A stretch of 64,000 nucleotides of DNA from Agelas oroides (taxonomy: Eukaryota; Porifera; Demospongiae; Agelasida; Agelasidae), in NCBI GenBank assembly GCA_949130485.1, contig OX422185.1, forward strand, positions 9,982,118-10,046,117, read 5' to 3'. Below the pieces are notes generated by a model. That model had not been told where the DNA came from and ran no database searches. It saw nothing but the letters and a program-made list of their open reading frames with translations. A program made the position numbers and the translations under genes. Position 1 is the stretch's first letter. Every line of letters begins with the position of its first letter. Of the stretch, positions 22,776-33,800 are shown in pieces.

Positions 22776-24137
22776 TTACTCAGTGTTCTCCAATACCAAA
22801 GTAATCTAGCAGCTGAAGTGTTTTTGACTATGTATTGTTTGTACTCAACCACTGCGTTCATATGTTTATAATGCTCACTGTTTGGATACCTGTGTGTGTG
22901 CATGTGTGCGGTATGTATCAGTGATATCCCTTCTTGGGAAGTGGTTATTTCACATGTGTATTAGTGTTGGCCCCCTGGCTACACTTGACACCAGTATGCC
23001 CAGGGAAAGATAATTATAGTTACCTAGGCAACACTGCTAGATATGAACAACATTCTTGTGTCTTTTCAGGAGGCCATTCAACAGATAAGCATTCAAGTGG
23101 CCTCTTAGAAGCAAATGGAATGAAAACAACATTGCAACAAACATGGCTAGATATCTCCACACATTGTTTATTCCCTGTCTGAATGATGTCTGTCACAGTG
23201 AGTCAGCAAAACTATGTGAAAAACATGCATTTCTGAAAATATCAGGAGTGTCTCAAAAGTCCCTTTACCCAGACAACAAAATCTCCTTTGGGCACACAAC
23301 TTTGAGTTACACTCAGGCCCATGCATGTTTTGTTCTTTGGAGTGCAGTTTCAGAGAAAAAGAGTACCATATAGTGAAGTGCTTTTATACTAGGGAGCTCA
23401 AGTCAAAAAGTGCTAGTGACTGAAGTAGCTACAGTTTTAGTAGGACATGCAGATAAACATTAGCTATATACAATTTCAGGTTGATTTGTGGAACTCTACC
23501 CTGCATTAGTTCCGGAGCTTCTAATTCTTCTAGTAGTTCAGTTCATTGATTCTAGTCTTCTGCCACATGGTTCATTTAAGAGCTACTACCTTCGAGTCTA
23601 CTAGATTTGTAATATTGATGTAAGTCCAGTAGTCAGTCCAGTGTTTACAGACTCCCACTTTCACTATCTGGTGGCTTAGTTTCACAATTTCTTTACACAT
23701 TGACTCACAAGCCAGACTCCAAGCCTGACTCACTTTGGCATAGATAATATACGGTACCCCCCTCCATGCTTGTGGTCAGCACGGTGCTGATGATATAACA
23801 CAAGTGGTTCTATACCTATAAATGTGACACTGTACCAGCTGTGCTCTCTGCATAGTCATACAGGTTTATACTATGCAGCGTTGGTCATCTTGGCCTCGTC
23901 CCATGGCACACTTCAGCTTCCTGAACTTAGCCCTTCATGAATTCATCAAGGATGGCATGCTTAATTGTTCTGATAACAGCAGGTGAAGTGATAAGTCTCA
24001 CAAAAAAAAAGTCTCACAGAAAAAAGCACTCACTTGACTGAAGGATGACAATCACGATACGCAATGGACAACATGACACTATTACACATTAGGATACTAA
24101 CAGGGTAAAAGTGGCAAAGAGTTCATCTCCTGGTATC
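22776..24137. other. No gene recognised
   Basis: The kinase 3' UTR is expected at the start. Open frames of up to ~80 codons show no conserved motif or splice support. Confidence 0.4.
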
Positions 24138-24342
24138 TTCCCACTTCGTCAATTCCCACTTTGTCAATTCCCACTTTGTCAATTCCCATTTGGTCAACTT
24201 CCCACTTCGTCAATTCCCATTTGGTCAATTCCCATTTGGTCAATGTTGACAAAGTGGGAATTGACAAGGTGGGAATTGACGAAGTGGGAAGTTGACCAAA
24301 TGGGAATTGACGAAGTGGGAATTGACAAAGTGGGAATTGACG
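24138..24342. repeat. Head-to-head 15-bp minisatellite palindrome
   Basis: About seven units of TTCCCANTTNGTCAA (24138-24243) are followed at once by about six to seven units in the reverse orientation (TTGACNAANTGGGAA). A 16-bp variant unit sits at the matching position in each half, so the halves are a mirrored copy and not two independent arrays. The right edge joins CCCTAGCCCTAACC, similar to the telomere-like tract at 52262. Confidence 0.9.
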
Positions 24343-24774
24343 CCCTAGCCCTAACCATTTGGCCACAAGCCATTCTGGACGACCACACACACTGTACTAC
24401 CTAATGTGTACTGTGCTAACATATGTCTTTGCTGTAGTCCTATGCATGCTCAATGAATGTAAATATGATGATGTAATGTGACTTTTACCCTGGCCCTTTA
24501 TACCTAGCAGCAACTGTTGGGGGTTGGGATTGTGTGTGTATGCATTATGTGCGTAATGTGCACACATGCAATGGTATGTGCTACATGGAACTTGTGCCAA
24601 TGTTTCTGGTATGGCATTGTGACTGAGTTGGGAATCAAAAGTGAAATTTGATATGCTGCACATAGTTTACCAACAAAATAAATATGTGACAGAAATGATG
24701 TGATGGTCTGCAATAAAGATAATAGACTCTTTGTATATACCTGTTGACTGTAGCCATGTCCTGACTGAACACAA

Positions 24775-27700
24775 TTAGATGACAGGTTCATCGATACCTA
24801 GAAGTGTTTTGTGACTGTCACTTTCAGCAGGATATAATGTGTAATAGAACAGCAGCTCATCATACCAGGCTCCAAACAACTGGAGTTTGTCTCTATAGGA
24901 CAAAGTCTTGTAATAGTGTGCCATCTTCTTGCTAGTCTGATCTGGAGCAGTATGCAAGCTCTCATCACGGTAAAACCTTGGGTTAGTCTTGAACTTTTCA
25001 ATCAACTGCCTTGCATCACTGGAGTAGTTCTTAAAATTCCCATAAAAATCATACTTTACAATACATGGGTGGCAGACGTCCATTGAAGGTCGAATATGTT
25101 CATTCATGTCCTCTTTATCTGTTTCCACAAGATACCTCACAAACTCTTGAAAGGTTACACTGATGTTGAATAGGTGTTGTGAAGCAGTTCTTTCCCAGTA
25201 GAGTAGCTCTGCAGGACGGTATCTCATAAGGATCTCTCTCTTGATCGTGTTCGCAAACCTTTTGGACTTTGGTGGATTGAATATCATAGGGCGCTCAACT
25301 TTATTCCGAAAGGCAGATACAATTCGCTCAAGTGGATTCCTTACAATCATAAATTTGTAATACGTCTGCAGTCTCCACATTCTGTCTCTGTCTGAGAAGC
25401 TAGTATTGAGAAAACTGGCATGCTGAAGACCAGGTTCCAAATAAATACTGTCTTCCACCCATGGCCAATCAATAGTTTTAAGTGGTAGATAGCCACCCAT
25501 GTACAACATGAGTCGTTTCATATTAGTACACCCAATCTGTAGGCATGTGTTGTGTGTGTAGAAGATAAGGGTGTACAGGTAGTAGTACATGGCGCATACA
25601 CTGTACAGTAGCTATAGGCAACTGTCCAATGTAATCATGCTATACTATGAATGTATTTGTATGACATTCCATTCTGCTCCTTCCACCCACAGAACAAGGA
25701 TCATAGTTTCACTCACCTTTGGTACAAAGCAGAAGATGACTTTCCGGCTATCATCAAACATGAGGTGCCGGTGGAATGAGGTAAGCTGGGTCTCCTCCTT
25801 GGGAAAGTGCTGCTCACCCGAGAAGGAATATCTCCTGCATAGTTCATTCATGTGCTGCTTCTGGAACTACAAAGAAACACAGTTATTATTCTTATGCTCA
25901 AGGAATTGTCATACGTGTATAATCTATGTACAGACTTGTTGTCACACTTGTATGTAAATGCATGTCACTGCTCTGCAAGTTCTACATTGGTTACATGTAA
26001 ATGTTTTTCATATAGTGGGGTTTCACCATTGTATCATTATCCTCTGAGATGGTTGTGCATGATATAAAAATAAGCCAAGTGTAAGAGGGCAGCTAATTTC
26101 ATACCTCCACAAAGCTGCATCAAAAAATGGGAACAAAGGCGACATACATACCGTCATTATTCTAATAGAATGGTAGGAAATTAAACTAGGAATACGCATG
26201 CGCAGAGTATGCCTCGCGCAGGAGAATATCCGTAAATATGCAAGTAGATATCCGTTGTAACCACGTGTAGCGTGTAGGGGCTAGGTGCTAGGGACGAGAT
26301 ATAGCGGTGAAGATCGTCGTCTGAAGAGTTTCAGAAAGTGAGCGAAGTGTTGTACGAGTATCTGTCAGACTCGTTCTCCTTTGCCTTACTCTCTTCTGAT
26401 ACAGTGTCCCTTTGTTTCAGTCTTCACTTTCTAGCACGATCACGCTTGAACTGCTCCTACTCCATTTTGGCTCTCGCACGATCTTTTTCACATGTCGGTC
26501 GCCTCCTGGTCGGACCAGTATCATGTGGTCCCTGTTCCATTTCGGCTCTTGCACGCGCACGATCTTTCGATCGCCTCCTGGTCGGACCAGTACCACGTAG
26601 GGTAGTAGTCTGGGGATGAGACCACAGAAACTGCCCCCACGCAATTAAAGTGTGACGGATATATATAGTAACATATATATATACATACATACGAACGCGA
26701 ACTGACAACACTGCACGATTAGTAGCCTCGCACTAAGGTGCTCGGCAATAATTTCAAATCTGGCTTCCGCTAGATTAGATCTGCAAAAACTTCCAGGCAC
26801 CCAATGTCTTCTGCTGGATTAGATCTACCACTGTAATGGAAGCACATTTTTCAAGAAAAGCACTAACCACATACCAGGCCTCTTTGCCCAGGGAGAGTTG
26901 CTTGCAGTACTAAATTAACATAGGCTTTCCCAGAAGTGTAGAGGCTCCAGGAACTTCAATCGGCTGCCAGCAGTATTTTTGATAAGAACACCCTTTGGGT
27001 GCACTACACTGCCTCTGCAGTGACTTCACAAGTGTTGTTTTGATAAGAATCCTTGATGGTGTCAGCTCTTCTGCTAAATTGGATTCACTGGAAAATAATT
27101 AGTGCAGCTACCTTCCACATAATTGGATTAACGAAAATCGTGCAAGAATTGAATTTCTTCCCCTAGATTGGATCTACCTTTCTATTAGAATAATGACGGT
27201 AATTTAGGTGCCATCATGGAAGAATCTATATCAACAGTCTGCTACAAGCATCCTAATCTTGTTCCTAGGCCACTGCCCAGCTGTTTGTGGCTGGTAGCAC
27301 AGAAAAGCAGGAAGAGCATTGTACCTTGTGTGTGACACTGGGGTAGAAAGAATGGTCAAAAGGGTTCAACCTGGGGCTCAAATCATTGGTGGTACTAAGT
27401 AATGTACCACATATATCTAGCTAGCAGGGAATGACCTTCATACACATGCAGTCTTGAATGGCATAGTTGGTAGAATAACCTGCACTAGTCTCGTCTGGCA
27501 CGTCTATTGCTCCAGTATAACGCACAGTCCGCGCTGGGGTTGGTTTTGGGTCTGGAACCGAGACTAAACCTGCACAATTCACCTTTATTTTGGCAAATTG
27601 TCAATGCTCATGTGAGATTATGTAGCAGGTACTCTCCAGCTTTTTCTGTTCTGCAAGCGACACAAAGCTGGGAGGGGCCTGGAGTTAAGGCTAGGATAGC

Positions 27701-27831
27701 CATGCAGTGACTGCTTTTTAAAAATTTTTACCTTTCCCCTGATGTCAATGTTGGGATGCTCTGAGAGTGCTAGTAACTCCCCGTTCACTGACATAGTTGC
27801 CATGGTTGTCTGTTCAGATTGTACTGCCACT

Positions 27832-27869
<38 letters not shown>

Positions 27870-30800
27870 GTCAGGGTGGTCCAGGATTGCCATAAAGTGC
27901 CAAAGTTGTCCTTGGGGTATCCCAGGAACCAAGGATGTCCCAGGGACATCCTTGGCTCCAGGCCTATTGTGGGATTGCCTCTAAGGTTTAGGGGTATCCT
28001 AGAATCTTCCATAGATGAGTCTTCCCACCACTGTCCAAGTTGTCACTTCTGTCTGGGACAACTGGAGACATCCCGCGTTAGTCCACTGACCAAGTTACCC
28101 CCAAAGTCCTAGGTCCCAGTTGTCCCTTCTGTCCGGGACAACTGGAGACATCCCGGGTCAGTCCACTGACCAAGTTACCCCCCAAAGTCCCAGGTCCGAG
28201 TTGTCCCTTCTGTCCGGGACAACTGGACCTGGACCTCCCGGGTTAGTCCACTGACCAAGTTACCCCCCAAAGTCCCAGGTCCGAGTTGTCCCTTCTGTCC
28301 GGGACAACTGGAGACATCCCGGGTTAGTCCACTGACCAAGTTACCCCCCCCAAAGTCCCAGGTCCGAGTTGTCCCTTCTGTCCGGGACAACTGGAGACAT
28401 CCCGGGTTAGTCCACTGACCAAGTTACCCCCCAAAGTCCCAGGTCCGAGTTGTCCCTTCTGTCCGGGACAACTGGACCTGGACATCCCGGGTTAGTCCAC
28501 TGACCAAGTTACCCCCCAAAGTCCCAGGTCCGAGTTGTCCCTTCTGTCCGGGACAACTGGACCTGGACCTCCCGGGTTAGTCCACTGACCAAGTTACCCC
28601 CCAAAGTCCCAGGTCCGAGTTGTCCCTTCTGTCCGGGACAACTGGAGACATCCCGGGTTAGTCCACTGACCAAGTTACCCCCCAAAGTCCCAGGTCCGAG
28701 TTGTCCCTTCTGTCCGGGACAACTGGAGACATCCCGGGTTAGTCCACTGACCAAGTTACCCCCCCAAAGTCCAAAGGTCCGAGTTGTCCCTTCTGTCCGG
28801 GACAACTGGAGACATCCCGGGTTAGTTAGTCCACTGACCAAGTTACCCCCCAAAGTCCCAGGTCCGAGTTGTCCCTTCTGTCCGGGACAACTGGACCTGG
28901 ACATCCCGGGTTAGTCCACTGACCAAGTTACCCCCCAAAGTCCCAGGTCCGAGTTGTCCCTTCTGTCCGGGACAACTGGACCTGGACATCCCGGGTTAGT
29001 CCACTGACCAAGTTACCCCCCAAAGTCCCAGGTCCGAGTTGTCCCTTCTGTCCGGGACAACTGGAGACATCCCGGGTTAGTCCACTGACCAAGTTACCCC
29101 CCCAAAGTCCCAGGTCCGAGTTGTCCCTTCTGTCCGGGACAACTGGAGACATCCCGGGTTAGTTAGTCCACTGACCAAGTTACCCCCCAATGTCCCAGGT
29201 CCGAGTTGTCCCTTCTGTCCGGGACAACTGGAGACATCCTGGGTTAGTCCACTGACCAAGTTACCCCCCAAAGTCCCAGGTCCGAGTTGTCCCTTCTGTC
29301 CGGGACAACTTTAGACATCCTGGGTTAGTCCACTGACCAAGTTACCCCCCCAAAGTCCCAGGTCCGAGTTGTCCCTTCTGTCCGGGACAACTGGACCTGG
29401 ACCTGGAAACACGTGTTTAATCTGCGCCAGCGTGCGCTGCCACGATCAACAACAGTGCGGACTATATAGCCACGTGCTCAGGCTATGAAGCGCGTACATA
29501 TACTTACGAAATCTCAGTAGTAGTGCAGTGACTTCGGTACAAGTATATACGTGTATCGTTCCGAGTCAGAACGATGTGGGAAGAAGTGGTGAGTGTTGTG
29601 CCAGATGCTGTGGTTCTTAAAAGACTTCTGTTCGCTGGAGTGCACATTTCGAGGTCAACTCCAGGATATTCAACAATTGTCAACAACTTCGCATTCCAAG
29701 TGAGTGAGAAGAAGCCTAATCCGGATGACACACGGGTGCTGCTAGAGAACCTGCAGTTTCTGAGTGAGAAAGCATTTGATACTGACAAGGACCTTCTGGC
29801 AGAGCTGTACATGCAAGAAGGCTTTCAAGGACACCCACTTGGAGTTGTGTTAGTCCCAACAAACTCCATTTGTAAGTCATGCGGAGGGAACCTGAAAGTA
29901 CGAGCAGACAGGCCCAGCTACCTCTCCTTATACACAGATGAAATGGGCACAGTACCTGCAACTTTGTTTCGCAAGTACTGCAGTAACAGTCACAAGGGAT
30001 GTACATTCACGCAACATTATGGTTTTCACTGCTTCAACAGCAAAGAAAACTCAGAGACTGTTGCTGACAGTGACTGGGATGAGCTGCCCTATTTTGTGTC
30101 GACCAGCAAGATGGGCTTTTTGCTAATCTTCTTGGAGAGGTTTGATTCCAAGCTGCTGCTTGGACAAGTGTCCTACAAGCAAAAATGTGACATCTACAAC
30201 TACTTCCACAAGTATGAGACAACACAGAAAAAGATAGCCAAAGACAGAAAAACAAGTCATGAGTCTGATGAGGATAATCACCTGGAAGATGACCTCCAGT
30301 CTCTAAGGTACGTTTGCCATCTTTCATGCAATTTTCCACATGTAAATTTGTGCACATTGTGAATAGTACACAACCATGTGGACTGCGAACTTGTTATACT
30401 ATGATGATACTGTTACAGTGGTGTGATGGTTACCAAGATGTACACAGGCAATGGGTTGTTGGTATGTGTACATGCATACATGCACTCATAGTGGCCATTC
30501 TTTTTAATGAGCCCTTTAAAAAATGTAATGGGAGCTTACCATACAAGGTGGGAAATCCTATTGGATTGCATGATTTATAGAGGCCCATTACAGTTGGAAA
30601 GAAAAGCCAGTGGGAGAAGTTTAATTAATGTACACACCATACTACCTCCCCCCCTGGATCCCTGGCAGCTCAGCCTTAAGTACTTGAATTCGGCCACTGA
30701 GTTGCCGAGTGACTTCGGTAGCTCAGTTGGTTAGAGCATGGCAGGCCTTTTGCCAGGTCGCGGGTTCGAGTCCCTCCCTGAGTCACTGCCTTTTTTTCCC

Positions 30801-33800
30801 CTCTTTATTTTCTCTTCTTTATTTCTCACCTTTTGCTCTGACTTTGACTTAGGTTTAAGGTCTGACTGTCAGGTCTGGAGCATGTTATAAAACTGAGCCT
30901 CTGTGCCTCGCACTTCACGCTCGCCGCACCCCCCCCCCCCCCCCCCCCCCCGAACCCTAGTCTCGGATCCAGACCCTCGAAAAATCGAAAAGGAGGGTCT
31001 GGTAAACAGGGCGGGGTGGAAGTGTACACTGCGGAATGTTAGGAATTTAATTAATTGCGGGACCTTCCGTAGCCAGTAGAGCTTTCTGATAACCAGACAC
31101 TCGCACAAACGTTCTAATCTTTCCCGCTGAGTGTTCACAGCTTTCTAAAACGAAGCAAAACGCGAAGACGGCTCCTGTGCGGTTAGCATTTCTAATCAAC
31201 GCACATCAGAATGCTAATCAAAGGCCAATCGGAAGTGCGCCTGCATACCGGGCGCAGTGTACACTTCCACCCCAGCCGATTTACCAGACCCTCCTTTTCA
31301 ATTTTTCAAGGGTCTGGTTCCGAGACTACCTGAACCCCTACATCATGCATCCACATGGTAATATCCTGATAGATACAATCATTTGCTCAACTGATACTGT
31401 GCTATAGGGATGCTGGTACGTCGGAAGGAATATGTGCACGGGCATCCCTGGACCGGAGACGACTGGAAGAAGCACATCTGAAGTACTGCATCCTTCGAAT
31501 GTATCAACAGTACCCTAAGCACTTTCCAACATGGTCCATTGCTTCGACTTTGAAACAAACTTTTGAATCTGTCACACCAACTTTTTACCAAGCTTTCTCA
31601 GCATACTTTGCAGGTACATACATGTGCAGGTGTGTGAATTGATACGAATTATGTAATTGATGTAGTTTAGATTTGAAGGGCTGAGAAGCATAGTGGTCTA
31701 ACCCAAAATCAAGTACTGGAAATTGCATGAATTGTGCAAATATGCAATAAAAAACGTACATACCATATGAACATGTGGTCAGAAATTTCAAATTCCTAAA
31801 ATGTTCAGCATTTTCTGAAATGCATTTTAAGAGTATTCCCATGTTAGGGGGGGCTAACTCAACATTTGTGGGTTAGACCACTATGCTTCTCAGCCCTTCA
31901 TTTCATCTGGCAAGTCCAAAGACAATGCCCATGGGTATGTGGTTTACCAATAAGTATTGTTCCACTCTTGATTCTGTTGTAAGTCTTACTGCTAGCCAAT
32001 CCACAATTGTTAATGTCATCACCCACTTTACATAGGTACCAATGTCTTTTGACACCTGTTAGTGCAGTTATAGGCTGCATGCATAATAAGCAGTGAGCCC
32101 TTTGATATTTTTTTTACTATGATACATAGATCACCAGTGCAACTATCCTGGGTGCAGTGAGGTTCTTGTCCTTGACGGCAACCTTAAGAACCGACGAGAT
32201 GTTTGTGCAGCTACTGAGGCTGGTTTTATCCAGTACCCAAGCCTCCCTGGTTCCATCAAGACAGGATGCCAGTTGTCACCTCTACAGACCTCTAGTTACT
32301 GTTTCTATCATGCCCCACGTGTAAGCAAGCGGTCTGACCCCGATGGTGAAAGTGCTGACCCTTCTTATCTGGAGGGAGTTGTGAAGGTCATTGTCGGAAA
32401 GAAGACAACAAGGAACACAACCTACTATCAGGTAGAATGAGTATGTATTTTGACATGCTCCATCCTTCAAATCTCACGTACTTTGTCATAAATGCCTGAT
32501 CAGTAGTAAAACAACTGTTAGAGTGTCTTCAGTATGAACTCAGTAGCAAACAAGCAGTAATCTAAATTGAGCATTCTTGCTGTGTTGCTGCCACACTTAT
32601 CTCTGTTTTCTGTAGGTTGCTTGGGTTGGTTGTAAACAAGATATTACATGGGAACCAGCATGCACCGTACCCCATTCACTCATTGCTGAGTTTGAGGCTG
32701 GCATATCTTTGAGACAAGAGACCCTCTCAACTGAGCCAAAGTATGGAGTGATCACACACACACTGTTCACCTCACCAGACCCAATGCATGCTGATGAGCC
32801 TCCTGAAAAACGGGAAAAGGTTGCTACAACAAACATGGAAGAAGGGTACGCTTCATGTTGTTTGAGCTGCATGTACATGAGTAATAACCACTTCTACACT
32901 TTTTAGGGTTTTCATGAATGCTGAGGATGAAGGTGAACCCTTGACATGCAATACAGAGAAAGATAAAAGCTTCCATTTGCATCGTCGTACTGCAGGTGAA
33001 TACCACTATTTACTTCATACGTACTGTACGTACAACTACTGTTGTAGCATAGAAGCGCTACTTTGACATTTCTGATTAAAAGGTGCATGGTCATGCCAGC
33101 TTGGAATGAAGACCATGTGATTTTCGCATAAGCTTTACATGGTGCAACTACATGTACTGTACCTGGCAATGTGTCAGTGTACATACTTATCCTAATGTTG
33201 TTCACACTCCCTAGTTGGTGCCTTATGACTTATGCTTCTTACAGTTTACAATGGTGGGCCCAACTAATGAATATAGTACATGCATCCTTTTAGGCATGGC
33301 AATATACACAGTCATGTGGCATAAGCATAGCACTTCAAGGTGTATACTCTCTACACCAGGTGTACTAGCTGGGATGCGTCCATGTGGCATTGTGGTTATG
33401 CTTACAGAGCTATTTACTGCAGAAACCAAGTCACAAGTATATGCAGCTCTCCATGAGCTGCTGAGCAACCACACCACTATTGCCAGCAATCTGAGTGAGT
33501 ATGTCTTGATACTGAAATGCATGAGAGTGTGTGTGCCATTTGTATTTGAACTGAAATACTTATTTCTCAAACCAGAGTTTGTTTGCTACGATGATGGATG
33601 TCATCTGTGGAGATATGCCACTAATCCATGTAGACAAAATCTGACACCACAGTCAATCCAACTTGCAAACACTGAGATTGTCGTTGACAAACTCCACATG
33701 GCTGGGCACACGGACACGTGGTGTCGTCAACACTGTGACCCCAAATCTTTCAAGGAGTTGGATAATGTGCGTTACATACTGTAATCTGATATTACTGTGC

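Noticed and set aside
24138-24342. CRISPR array
   Set aside because: Units are 15 bp with no unique spacers and the array inverts at its centre; the context is a eukaryotic genome.
26338-26711. Arginine-rich and hydrophobic frames on both strands near 26.4-26.7 kb
   Set aside because: They lie in a repeated segment inside the TA-flanked element and have no transposase motifs.
28175-29271. Repetitive peptides on the minus strand of minisatellite element 3
   Set aside because: The peptides mirror the ~81-87 bp DNA unit and break when unit length changes; no start, splice or domain evidence.
30711-30784. Functional tRNA gene
   Set aside because: A and B boxes are present, but the anticodon loop lacks U33, the acceptor stem is imperfect in this copy and the sequence is part of a dispersed repeat, so it is a SINE head.
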